Part shown: positions 24,500 through 35,571 of the stretch, one piece after another
How the letters are laid out: each line of letters begins with the position of its first letter
Numbering within the stretch: the first letter of the stretch is position 1
Origin: Ursus arctos
Lineage: Eukaryota; Chordata; Mammalia; Carnivora; Ursidae
Length of the DNA: 64,000 bases
Assembly: GCF_023065955.2 (NCBI RefSeq)
Contig: NW_026622763.1
Coordinates: forward strand, 81,449,299-81,513,298
Reading direction: 5' to 3'
Program-made: the position numbers and the translations under genes
Notes under the pieces: model-generated
The model's database searches: none
Told to the model about the DNA's origin: nothing
The model's input: only the letters and a program-made list of their open reading frames with translations

Positions 24500-24725
24500 T
24501 AGCATAGAAGTTAAGAGCTCGGACTTGAGCAATACTATTTGGTTTGAATCCTGGCCAAGCCACCTAGGAGCTGTGTGACAGTGGGCAAGTTACTTGACCT
24601 CTCTGGGCCTCATTCCTTCATAACTATAAAATAAGAATAGTACCTACGTCATTAGATTAAAAAGGTTAATATTTGTAAAAGACTTAGAACAATGCCTAGC
24701 ACGTAGCAACTGCTTTATCTTTGTT
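24500..24725 (+). mobile_element. MIR SINE, nearly full length
   Basis: Ordered MIR landmarks: GTTAAGAGCTCGGACTTGAG, GGTTTGAATCCTGGCC, TGTGACAGTGGGCAAGTTAC, CTCTGGGCCTCATT, ACCTACGTCATTAG, ending ATGCCTAGCACGTAGCAACT. Confidence 0.9.
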
Positions 24726-26984
24726 GAATAACTAAATTATATTCCAAACTTTAAAGGACTTTCATTATATGTATAAAATAAACACTTCTGTTTGCCTTTT
24801 AAACATGACACTCATCTTTTTATTTATAGTATTTTTAGCTACCTTTTCATTTGAAAACAAACTATTTCCCTAAATCAGAGTTAAACTTAAAAATGGTGCC
24901 ACCTCAAGACCTGCCTGACAGCAGACGTGAACTGTTAAGTAATTGCACACTTGTGTTATCTTTCCAGCTAAAAAGCACCCCTTTACATTCATTGGTGCAA
25001 ATCCAGAATGTCCTTATCCACACCCATGGATCACGCTAAAGTAACCCCCGTCCATAGAAAGACTCCTCCGAGTAAGACACATGAGAACATGGCCTCTTTT
25101 CTCCCTCCTCTGGGATCAACAACCACAGATTTCATTGCTGGCCTTTGTCCTGACTTTATCACCACGACTCATGCTGAAAAGTATAAATGTGGACATCCTT
25201 TTATATGAATTTCCATATTAGAAAAGTCGGACCAATTAACACAAAGTGCCATTTCAATCACAGCCTTTTTTTCTTTCTTAGAAGTGATCAAGAAGAAATG
25301 TGGAAAACACTTCTTTCTCTTTTTGTGTAGAAACTAGTAACGTTTCAATACATTGACTTTTGCTGAACACAAGCATAGTAAAGTGATTTTTTTTTTAAAT
25401 TGAAAGTGAAGATTTCCTTTGTATCAAAATATAAGGATTATTTCGCTGACTCCAAGAAGATGAATAAACCTGTGATCATAATGATTGAATTATTGAGCAA
25501 GAAAAAATATGTTACACAAAGACCAGAAAACAGAGCGGGAGAGAAAGGTCTGTGATGGTTTGGCCGCTACAGGACATTTTTACGCACATGCCAGCACTAA
25601 GTGCTCTTCGCAATGAATAAACCATATGTCCATTTTTATATGCTTCCTTTCACTAAGATCCTGAGACTTCACAATATTCCCTTTGTCCCAGTTCCTGCCT
25701 TGTCTTCCCCCTCCCTCGGTTCCCCCATCCCCAACTTCACCTCCTTGGGCAAACAGTATTTGTGCCCTAGCTACCGACTGGAACATCTGCTACCTTAAGA
25801 AAAAAAAAATCACCTCATTGCCTAACATCCTCCAGGGCAAAAAGTTTGAAGGATTCAGCATCCTCAAAAGAACAGCCACAGAAGGGGGGGGGGGAGGCGT
25901 ATCTTTTCCAGCTCAGTAAATTCTATCTATATAAAGATTAAATGAATAACATTTTAAAAATTCTTCAGTGCAAGCAAATCCATGTTACCAAGAATGTATT
26001 GTCTTTCTTATGCATAGAGGGAGACCCACACATTTTATTTTATTTCATTTTTGCAACCGTGTCTCCTCTTCAACATATTACCATATAGAAGAGATATAGC
26101 ATATATATGACTCTAGAGAAAAGAATGCCAATATTTTCCCTCTTTTTACCCGATGGTTTTCTTATCTTCTCTCTCTCTCTCTCTCTTTTTTTTTTTGTCC
26201 CTAAACACTCCCCCAACTGAAAGATAAAGAAATATTTCCACTGAATTAAAGTGAGCCCGGTATTAAAATAGCTTGCCAGGATCCAACCACAGCCCATTTT
26301 TTTTAAACTCCATTTCAACATTTGGTGGGCAGCTCTGCCCCTCCACTCACTTATATCGGCCACTCCCCCAACCAGAATTCCCATCGCCATATACCTTTGC
26401 CCTCAAGCTTTTACTAGTCCATTGCCTTTATATGTTTGCACTTAATTTGATTCCATCCTTCATGCTTTTTTCATTATTCTTAGTTCATCCACACCACATA
26501 AATTATCACCTTTGTTTTCAGTTCCCCATGTGCCCCATTCACACCAATTCCAAATAAATACTTCTGATTCTCATCCATTTAATCCAAATTAATTCATATT
26601 CCCTCTCCCCATCCTCCATCCTCATCTCTAGCTCCCCTCCTGTTTCTACTTTTCCTTCCACATTTGTCTCTGAGCAAGGTTTTACAGGCAAAATGCTTCA
26701 GGAGGATGCAAGGTGATTCCTTTCTGTATTGTCTTGGGAAAGCCAAGCACTCCAGTGCTGCCACTTTCAACGAGCCAATGCCTGCACGTCCAGATGCACT
26801 CTCTACACCTGCTGTCCCTGAGCATCGTAACCCCCACACAGGGTGAGGAAAAACTTCTCACTTTTTGATGGTATGTAGCTTTGGCAAACTGCCTTATTTC
26901 TAGTTTACATAGAGCTGTTTTTTCACACAATCGTCACTAATCAATATCAACAGCTCTGGTAATAACTACAACCAACTCCACTAC
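24726..26984. other. Unannotated intron sequence
   Basis: No gene. An 11-G run at 25887-25898 and a CT/T tract at 26163 are the only clear low-complexity features. Confidence 0.45.
26163..26199 (+). repeat. (CT)n followed by T run
   Basis: About ten CT units followed directly by a T run. Confidence 0.85.
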
Positions 26985-27215
26985 TATCTTTGATGAGCTT
27001 TTATGATCTGCCAAGTATTTTACATATATTGATTCATTTAGTCTTCAAAACAATCTAGGATATAGATAAAATTATCCCTATATTTTACAAATCACTAAGC
27101 TGAGACTCAGGGAACATAAATCACTTAACCAGGTGACAAATCTAAGAAGTAGTAGAGCCAGATCTCAGTCCCAAGTCCACCTACTACAAAGCCCTCACTC
27201 TTAATCACTCTGCAA
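26985..27215 (-). mobile_element. MIR SINE, reverse
   Basis: TCTGCCAAGTATTTTACATA, TTCAAAACAATCTAGG, TTACAAATCACTAAGCTGAG, AGTAGAGCCAGATCTCAGTC and the 3' CTCTTAATCACTCTGC match reversed MIR. Confidence 0.8.
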
Positions 27216-28084
27216 CATGGCCTTTCGATAATGCAGGGTGCCTCCTTGAGTAAATTCCCCGTGGGGAGGAGTCTTTCCGCATCAGTCCACCACAAGGCAA
27301 GTGGTTGCAGGTCCTAGGAAACATAATGAGCTCCACCTTGACAGTCACTCTGAGTAGACAATGCCCCCAAATCAAAGCACTGAATAAGGCATCACTCCTA
27401 AAGAGGTCTGCTTCTGACACATCTGTTGGGAGAAGGGGGTAGGAAAAAGAAGAAAAATGCTCTGGACTTCCCCTTGAAAAAAGGAAGCTCGCCTCCCCAG
27501 AGCTGTCCAGCCTTCTTACTAGACAGGATGTAGCCTGTCTCCATGTCAATAATTCAGAAATGTGTCCATAATCATGACTTCCACACCCCCAACAAAGCTC
27601 AACATTCTTGCTTCATTCCGCTTTCTCTGGTTTCCTGGGGAGAACGGGAAGTGAGTCACCATCAAAGCCTGGGAGCACTGCAATGTCTTGTCATGACTTA
27701 ACTCATTGACTTGAGAAAGAAAGAAATATAAATAAAAAATGACCTTCGGGACAGTATCCGAAAGGAAAAAAAGCTGACGTGGGCAGGAAGCGTTAGGTTT
27801 GGTGTCTGTGGAGTAGAGCGCTCAGACTCTTGGGAAACCCGAACCACGGCTCTGCCCTTGAGCCACCGGGTTCAAAAGTCATGTAGCAAGAGCTACTAGG
27901 AAGTTAAGTGCAGAATGGGAGTACCTGCTTCAGTCCTGTGTAGCAAGAAAGCAGTGTGTTCTCATCCTCCTGTGCATGGGACTGACTTTGAGGTTCAAAA
28001 TGGCGATTTCTTTGAGACACATTTTACGCATTTCACTTTAGGAAAGTGCTTCTGTACCGCACAAAGATATTTCATGCTCCCACA

Positions 28085-28245
28085 CCCCACAGCATTAGAG
28101 CTGAAAGGCACTGTAAAGCCAGTTGGCTTGACAGATATGGAAGATGAGGCCCAGTGAAGTAAAGGGACACTCTCAAGGTCACAGAGCTAGTTAGTGGCAG
28201 AGTTAGAACTAGAACCCAGGTTTTTCCGATTTTCCAGCCAATGAG
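28085..28245 (-). mobile_element. MIR-like ancient SINE, reverse
   Basis: AGATATGGAAGATGAGGCCC, CAAGGTCACAGAGCTAGTTA and AGTTAGAACTAGAACCCAGG are typical of ancient tRNA-derived repeats. The subfamily is not assigned. Confidence 0.7.
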
Positions 28246-29225
28246 CTTTGCACTGCACACTTCCTTGGCTGGCACAGACCGAAACTCACCACAGAGCACC
28301 AGGAGGACAAGCCATGAGACCAAAAACAACTCTCAGCAGCCACTTCTCCTGGCTCAAATCCAATCACCCATTTCTTTTGGACTGCACTCTTACTCTGCTG
28401 CTTATTCTTCCGGAGCTTCTCCCTAATTCAGCTGTACTGTGCAAGCAGTATGCAAAACCATACAGGCAACACAGTCGGGACTCATTTAAAAACCACCCGT
28501 GACGGTAATTGCTCCTAGGATGCTAACACCAAGAAGAAACACCAGCCCTAAGCTTGTACTTCAAAGCACAGAACAAAGACCAGTTTCAAGGAAAATGCCA
28601 ATCTCACTCTTTTCTCTATAAACTCCACTCTTCCAAATTATCCCATTGCTCCAAAGATCAGTATGATTCCTGGGAATCCCTGCAGAAGTCCTGAGTAAAA
28701 TATACAGTCCCCGTCGGTCCCCACTCTCCCTTACCACACACATAGCAATGTAATCACTTTAGCAACTTCTCAGTAACAAGCTCATTAAAAAGCAATTCTG
28801 CCATCTCTCCATAAAGCACGCGCCAGAGAACAATGCAAAAGAGGAGATGCCAATTAATTATAGAATGATCACATCTAATGAACTCTGAAACCCTCCTGCT
28901 GTTGGTGACTTTGATGAAAAATCAGGGATGCTGGGAAAAGAGTGAACAGGGACACCCGGACTACCTTAACTGTGAGTTCTTTCAAACGGGCCTCCTCAGA
29001 TTCCAATGTTGCTCAAAACTGCAGAGCGACACTCATAAAACAATGGAAAGTGTCAGGGAGGTGACAAGCGTGTGTACGGTGTACGGCTGTGAGTCACAGC
29101 GCCGGAGCCCCATCAGGCACCCTTGGAGCTGTGTCATTCTACCCCGTGGTTGGCCTTGCCTCTGAAAGGATGGCACAGCCAGCGAGCGACAAGCCCACTG
29201 CCTGTGCCCGGGGCCCCCAGAGCGC

Positions 29226-29234
29226 TCAAGGTCA
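29226..29234 (+). promoter_or_regulatory. Possible ERR/SF-1 half-site near exon 2
   Basis: TCAAGGTCA is an exact extended nuclear-receptor half-site, in GC-rich intron 2 sequence about 160 bp past the KLF7 donor. A single 9-mer can occur by chance. Confidence 0.25.
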
Positions 29235-29386
29235 CACGTGCGTCCCTCTGCTGCCCCTCCCCAGCCCTCCCGCCTGGCTGCCACCTCCGAGTCAGCACGA
29301 TGCCACTCCTCGGGACACGGGAGCCCTTCCCACCGCGAGGCTAAAGGAGGAAGGAGAAGAAGAAGAAACCACGTGCGGCCAACTTG

Positions 29387-29400
29387 TACCACTACCTGTG
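29387..29400 (-). other. KLF7: KLF7 intron 2 splice donor
   Basis: On the minus strand the finger-1 codons end ACT CAC ACA G and are followed by GTAGTGGTAC. The GT lies at 29395-29394. Bases +3 (A) and +4 (G) are acceptable, but +5 is T rather than the favoured G, so the donor looks weaker than consensus. Reading past it adds only 33 codons before a stop. Confidence 0.88.
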
Positions 29401-30026
29401 TGAGTCCTCTGGTGGGCCTTTAGGTGGGAACTTTTTGTATAAACTTTTCGGCACCCGTTAAACTGACAGCGGTGAACCCTCTTCTTGTTTTCGGGGCATG
29501 CCTCGGCCCCCACCCCTCCTTGCTCGCTGTCGCTCTGTCCGCTCTTAACTGTCCCAGCTGCCGCCACGGCCGCCGCTGCCGTTGCCACCCCTCCCACCTT
29601 GACTGAGCCGAGCGCAGCCTTCTTGGCCACCAGTTTCAACGTCACCGTGCCATCCACGGCTGAGAGAGTCTGTGAGGTTTTGACCAGATGGCGGCTGAGC
29701 TCAGGGGACGATGGGGGCGTTAATGAGGTCACTGCGTTGAGCTGGGCCTGGTTGACGGCTGTGTAGCTGTCTAGAGAGGAGCTGGTCGGCTGGAGGCTGA
29801 GGCAGGTCTCAGATAGCAACTTGTCCCGAGAGAGTAGAATGTCCACTGCCGAGCTCTTCTCGCAGATGGTGGCTTCCACAGGGAGCAGCAGCGGGTCCAA
29901 GCGCCGGAAGCTTTCCTCAATGCACGGGGGAGGAGAAGCATGGAGGAAACAGTCCAAGTCCTCACCGAAGGTCTCCGAGATCCTCCTAGGCTCTGTCTGT
30001 AGGTAGCGTTCCAATTCAAGGCATGT
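29396..30026 (-). CDS. KLF7: KLF7 exon 2 (internal coding exon, partial gene)
   Basis: Kruppel-like factor 7 is a nuclear transcription factor that binds GC/CACCC boxes and acts in neuronal and other differentiation programmes. The exon is open for 210 codons and matches KLF7 throughout, starting T-C-L-E-L-E-R-Y-L-Q and ending H-Q-R-T-H-T-G. In 302-residue numbering it covers residues 35-244. Visible parts are an acidic segment (ISETFGEDLDCFLHASPPP, about 50-68), a leucine/serine-rich segment with DILLSRDKLLSE, TPPSSPEL (137-144), an alanine-rich stretch (about 181-192), basic residues before the fingers, and complete C2H2 finger 1 with C221, C226, H239 and H243. It enters in phase 0 and leaves in phase 1, inside the H-T-G/E-K-P linker, as expected for the family. 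KLF6 is the closest paralogue, but the linker region reads as KLF7. Exon 1 and the exons for fingers 2-3 are not in the window. Confidence 0.97.
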
Positions 30027-30062
30027 CTGCAGAGGGCAAGGAGGGAGGGAGAGAAACAGCCA
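30027..30062 (-). other. KLF7: KLF7 intron 1 splice acceptor with polypyrimidine tract
   Basis: On the minus strand a C/T-rich run (CTCTCCCTCCCTCCTTGCCC) ends in CTGCAG directly before the first KLF7 codon of the exon, ACA (Thr35). Both the reading frame and the protein match change here, so this fixes the exon start at 30026. Confidence 0.93.
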
Positions 30063-30598
30063 TCAGAGGCAAAGAACACCATGAGGCCACATGTTGACAG
30101 GCAGGAAGACACACGGAATGGTTTTGTGGCTGGAGTCTGTAATTCTCTCAGTGAAAGGTCTGACCTTGTTATTTAGTCCCTGAATACTTCTGAAGGGTTC
30201 ATAAGGGTCATATCATGCAAGTTTAATGAAGGGGAACTAGAGGCCCAGAAGGCTATCTCACACCATCAAGATCCCAGAGAACATTCAATGTGAAAATGGT
30301 CTTCTGTCCCACAACCCAAGTCAGCAGGTGAGATGCTTCAAGCATCACTGGGAGTTCCCACATAAGCAAGAAGCAAGTAGAAACAGACAAAGTTTTCATA
30401 CCAGAACAAGACTTCCCATAGTCCAACTTCATTTTTCAAATAGACCTGTGCTAGTCACAAAAATCAGTCAATTTTCCGACTTGCTCTGAAGAACAAACCA
30501 TGCCCGCCCCAGCAACAAGGTGACCTCAGCCACAATCAGCCAACAGCAAGCTCTGTCTTGGATTCCCTAACCAGCAGGAATGGATACTGTTCTAAAGA

Positions 30599-31217
30599 AA
30601 AATAGAGCTACCCTATGATCCAGCAATTACACTACTGGGTATTTACCCCAAAGATACAGACATAGTGAAGAGAAGGGCTATATGCACCCCAATGTTCATC
30701 GCAGCATTGTCCACAATAGCTAAATTGTGGAAGGAGCTGAGATGCCCTTCAACAGATGACTGGATTAAGAAGATGTGGTCCATATATACAATGGAATCTT
30801 ACTCAGCCATTAGAAAGAACGTTTACCCAACATTTACAGCAACATGGACGGGACTGGAGGAGATAATGCTAAGTGAAATAAGTCAAGCAGAGAAAGACAA
30901 TTATCATATGGTTTCACTCATTTATGGAACATAAGAAATAGCAGGGAGATAGGTAGGAGAAGGAAGGGAAGAATGAAGGGGGAGTAAACAGAAGGGGGAA
31001 TGAACCATGAGAGACCATGGACTCTGGGAAACAAACTGAGGGCTTCAGAGGGGTGGGGAGTGGGGGACTGGGATAGGCTGGTGATGGGTATTAAGAAGGG
31101 CACATATTGCATGGTGCACTGGGTGTTATATGCAAATAATGAATCATGGAACACTACATCAAAAACTAAGGATATACGGTATGGTGACTAACAGAATAAA
31201 AAATTATTATAAAAAAA
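30599..31217 (+). mobile_element. L1 LINE 3' end (ORF2 C-terminus plus 3' UTR), 5'-truncated
   Basis: The plus strand encodes the C-terminal part of L1 ORF2 (about 30665-30931, containing MFIAALSTIAKLW and SEISQAEKDNYHMVSLIYG). A carnivore-type L1 3' UTR with a purine-rich stretch follows, then AACACTACATCAAAAACTAA and an A-rich tail. The element is a dead 5'-truncated copy. It starts 0.57 kb upstream of KLF7 exon 2 and is antisense to the gene. Confidence 0.95.
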
Positions 31218-34200
31218 ATAAAGAATGCCTCTCACAAAACCTTTGATATACAAGACAAAACTCCCATGGTTTACAGCAAGTTATTCAAAATACAATTGCT
31301 ACCTATTTTGTGGCAAGGAGATTAAGTCTGATTACAATGGTTTAGCATCTCTATGTGATAAAAGTAAGTTCAAACACAGCTATTTGATTTGCTAAAGATA
31401 GGACCCAATATATTTCAACATAAAGCTTTCACCTGGTAAAGAAATAGAGAAAAAGAAGGGAAAAGTTCAGAGTTGCAACACATCTTCATCCATGGTGTTC
31501 TTTGTCACATGATGGAAGCACTCTTATGGCAAAAGTGGATAGTTAAGTTTATAGTCGAAAAGCTCTCTTCACTTAAGAATCCTACTTTCCCAGAATCTTG
31601 TGTAAAACCATGGTGCTAACTTGCACCATCAGCTCAATTTGCTCTGGCTTCTGGGCTTCAACAAAGAAACACTGATGGCAAAATTAAAATGAGACTAGCT
31701 CCTAACTTACCGCCTCGCTAGTAGAGCATCTTTGATTTCAACCCATGTTTGGATCCTAGGCTTTTATTCTGTTAAGAATATATTTTAATGATATACCTAG
31801 TTGTGTTGTATCTGTTAAAGATTTTAGTTTGGTGACATTTCAAAAGACTGCTTTTGTTTTCTCTTTCTTATCCCATTTATTCTCCCATAAATTTCTAATA
31901 GAGATGCACTATCAATGGGGTTTACATTTTCCCAGATATAGAATCATAGAACCATGGAGTTTCAGAGCTGTTTTTCTAGATTTTGTGTAGATTGTGCTAC
32001 ATGTTCATATGTCAGCATTTCACCTGTTTTTCTTAGACTGCATGTGATAACCATTCCATGCTCACTATTTTGACAAGGTTCTAGCTGCCTACCTAGGGTT
32101 AGCACTTAACCTCTAGATCAGAATCCATTGACGGGCACTGATGGTCACTGCCTTTGGTATTCTCTGCCAGCCTGCCCTTCATGGCGGCCAAACCCCATCC
32201 GTATCCTTATGACAAAGGGCCCAACTCCTCCTACCCTTCTTGTCTCATTGCACTCCTACTCTCTGAATAACTCAAATTCTACCTGCGAAGTTTTCTTTCC
32301 TATTTGCCAGAGTATCCAATACCACCTTATATACTTTGACCTTCAAAATCTTTATTGTTTATATTCTCCCACTGGTTATATATTTATTTGTCTTATGTCT
32401 TCTGTTTATTTTTTGTTATTATTATTTTTTATTGATTTTCATTATATTTTCAGGTATACAACATAATGATTCCATATTTGTATACACTGCAAAAGGATCA
32501 TCACAGTAAGTCTAGTTACCAGAAGATTGGTTTTCAATCAGCCTTATGGCAAAGCTCTGCATTAATGAATAAGAAAAGCAGATCTTTAACTATGAATCAA
32601 CTTTGGGTTTCGCTTTTAACTTTTAATAGCATAAATAAATGAATGATTGTAATCTTCATTCAACACTCATGTCACACATTTTTGTTCAACTACTGTGTTC
32701 ACAGCAAGGTGTAAGGCTTTCTGTGTGTTGGAAAGAGAAGATATGAATAGATCCATGTGATGTAGGTGCAGAATGAATAATTACAAGCTAAAAATGACAT
32801 GAATTTACAAAGCAAAGTGATACCAAATAACATACTATACAGTGTGTTGATGAGTTCTGAGGGGATGAGTGGACAATGACGTCTACACTCTATAATATGA
32901 AGGTATTCATCAAGGAAAGCTTATTGGAAAAGTCAGTTTTGATTCTATTTTATGTATTGATTAAATAATTGCTCTGGCTGGGTAGCTTCCCACCACTTTA
33001 TATTTGAAACCAACACTACCACCTTCTCAGGTCTAGAAATTTACATTATCCTCAGTTGCTGCTTTCTGAATCCCATGTCTCAAAAATTTTCCCTTTCCTT
33101 TTTCCATCCCATTGCTAGAAATTGTCATTTACTTCTCTCCAATATTGAAACCCTCAGGCTTAGCTCTAGTCAATTCACTTCTGAATTATAAGATCTTACT
33201 CCTAAAGCTCCCCTTGCCTTTTAAAACCCTCATCTACCAAGCACAGTGCCTGGCACCCAACAGGTACATAATGTCTATCAAACAAAGACAAAATCAACTT
33301 TATACTATTACTTTGATTATTCTAACTCCTCCATTCCATGAAAGTCATCTTCTGACCCCCTAGCCTGGACGATGCTGAGGCTAGCAATCTTAGAAATGAT
33401 CACCAATACATGTCTTCTGGACCCAACTGTAATGCTTCTTTAGCTTTGCCCAAAGGGCAGAACCAGGTCTTTGAGACATAGATATGTTTCAGGTAAAAAT
33501 CAGCTGAATCATGGGTTATAAGTTGTCCTTGAGGCAGTTCCCTGCCTCACACGCAAAGACTATTGCACAACCTAGTCACTGCTGTCTTTTGATAGAGTTT
33601 TTGTATGTCATGCCTTCTTACATAGTTTCTAGCTCAAAGATTTTGAAAGCCACTGAGAAATTGTTGTGATCGTTAGGAAGCTCAGACCTCTTCATATTCA
33701 GAGTTCTAGGAAACAGAGAGATTCTAAACACATTTACATACTTTTCTGGGAAGGTTAAAAAATAACCTACCCAGCATGCCCTAGTTTAAATCCCAGGAGC
33801 ACACAGGTCACACCAATGATCTAAAGATAGAGACACATCTACTAAAGTGTGGGAAATGCTAGCCCACTTAAGAGCAGCTATCACTTGCAACCCTAATACG
33901 GGGCATTCTTATTCCATCTGAGAATTAGAGGCATGGGTACCCATCAGGATGTGCTGGATAGCCCTAAGTACTCATTTTGGAATGGTTTTTATCTTGAGAA
34001 ATCCACTTCTTGTAATATTCTACTTAGATAGAGGAGAAGATTTTGTGAATCAGAAACTCATCAGGAGTGCTGGAAATTAAAATGTCAAGAATGAAGAGAA
34101 TTTTAATGTTAGATTATTTCTAAGCCAAAGAGAGAGTTTAACTCCAATGTTTTCTTTAATGATTATAAGAACTCCCTTAAGAAATGCCTATGATGTTTAA

Positions 34201-34329
34201 TTAGTATTTGAGGTAGTTACTTATAGATATTAATACATACACACAGAGAGGTATATATAGAAATAATTATGTATGTGTGCCTGTGAGTATACATACATAT
34301 ATTTCCTAGCTCTGTCTTTAGGAAGAGTC
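31218..34329. other. Unannotated intron 1 sequence
   Basis: Contains the L1-like piece at 32.4 kb, a stretch at 32700-32940 that resembles an ancient LINE-like repeat, and a weak L2/MIR-like end near 33240 (GCACAGTGCCTGGCACCCAA). No gene. Confidence 0.4.
32415..32530. mobile_element. Probable old L1 fragment
   Basis: The segment around CAGGTATACAACATAATGAT and CACAGTAAGTCTAGTTACCA resembles a widespread mammalian L1-associated sequence. Family and orientation are uncertain. Confidence 0.5.
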
Positions 34330-34548
34330 TACAAGAAAGACACCCCAGTAGCAGTAAGCACACCCAGAATACAGATCTTGGTTTCTAAATATCATCATCT
34401 AATAAAGGGAAACCAGGGCACCTTGGAGAAATAGTTGATTCAAAGTCTGGGGCAAAGAAAATAAAAGATAAGTCTAGAATATCTTGTGGTACTAGAAGGT
34501 AAGGAAGTGTTCATAAAGTGATAGAGCTATGTCAAAAATTAGGAGCCA

Positions 34549-34740
34549 GGGGTGCCTGGGTGGCTCAGTCGTTAAGCGTCTGCCTTCGGCTCAGGGTGTG
34601 ATTCCAGCATTCTGGGATCGAGTCCCACATCAGGCTCCTCCACTAGGAGCCTGCTTCTTCCCCTCCCACTCCCCCTGCTTGTGTTCCCTCTCTCGCTGGC
34701 TGTCTCTCTGTGTCAAATAAATAAATAAAATCTTTAAAAA
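34549..34740 (+). mobile_element. Carnivore tRNA-Lys SINE (SINEC), young
   Basis: Near-consensus arctoid-type SINE with GTGCCTGGGTGGCTCAGTCG then TTAAGCGTCTGCC, ending in TAAATAAATAAAATCTTT. Target-site duplications AAAAATTAGGAGCCA (34534-34548) and AAAAATCAGGAGCCA (34741-34755) flank it. It sits inside an old L1M element that resumes on the other side. Confidence 0.96.
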
Positions 34741-35377
34741 AAAAATCAGGAGCCAATTTGAAGGAGCTCTTAATGACCAAATCTGGACAATTTGAGCCAC
34801 AGAAATGAATAGTGATAATGGATTTTAATTCATGGAATAAAATTAATATCTATATATCCATAGTGATATAAATAAATAGTTGAATCAATAAACAAATGGA
34901 GAGGGTTAGCTTCTCCTTACAGTAAAATTATAATTCATAAATATACATGGGATGATGGAAATAGAAAATCACCATTAGGCAAACAAAAAAGTAATAATGA
35001 CTACAGGCAAGAATCACCAATGGATGCTAAAATTAGTACATGAAAGTATAATGAAAAACAAGATATTTACCTAGTCTCAAAGTATCCCCCCCAACGAGAT
35101 ATTAGTTAACTATAAAGACAAAACAATAATTTTACAGTGGAGAAGCCTAGCATGCACCACTTTAAATATATGATCCAAGTTAGCAGCACCTGTAATAAGA
35201 CATACTGATATCATATACCCTGGTATGACAGGCTGAAAAGGGCACAAAACTATTCTACACCAATCCTGCCCAAAATACATAACCTCAATATAATCATGAG
35301 AAAACATCAGAACAATCCAAATGGAGGGCCATTCTACAAAATAACTGGCTAGTATTCTTGAAAAATATCGAGATCAT

Positions 35378-35571
35378 GGCACCTGGGTGGTGCAGTCAGT
35401 TAAGCATCCGACTCTTGGTTTCAGCTCAGGTCGTGATCTCAGGGTCATGAGATCAAGCCCTCCGTTGGGCTCCGTGCTCTGTGTGGAGTCTTCTTGAGAG
35501 TCTCTCTCCTTCTCCCTCTCCTCCCACTTGTGCCCTCTCTCTCTCTCTCTAAAAATAAATAAATCTTTTTA
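35378..35571 (+). mobile_element. Carnivore tRNA-Lys SINE (SINEC)
   Basis: Head GGCACCTGGGTGGTGCAGTC, body with CGACTCTTGGTTTCAGCTCA, CT-rich segment, then AAATAAATAAATC and an A tail. Target-site duplications AAATATCGAGATCAT and AAAAATCAAGATCAT flank it. It is the second SINE nested in the same old L1M body. Confidence 0.95.

Larger units (their letters stand above)
1..29395 (-). other. KLF7: KLF7 intron 2 (partial, 3' part runs off the left edge)
   Basis: All sequence left of the donor is intron on the KLF7 strand. I looked on the minus strand for the next coding exon (E-K-P-Y-K-C and the finger 2/3 residues) and did not see it, so intron 2 is at least 29.4 kb here. No other gene was recognised inside it. 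Confidence 0.85.
27216..29395. other. Intron 2 next to exon 2
   Basis: Apart from the MIR-like copy at 28.1 kb nothing is recognised. GC content rises from 29090 toward the exon. Confidence 0.45.

Noticed and set aside
28170..28180. A second TCAAGGTCA nuclear-receptor half-site
   Set aside because: It lies in a MIR-like repeat whose consensus itself contains AAGGTCAC, so it is more likely inherited from the repeat than selected.
30665..30934. Open frame with clear similarity to a reverse-transcriptase polyprotein end
   Set aside because: It is the C-terminal remnant of L1 ORF2 in a 5'-truncated element, annotated as L1 and not as a gene.
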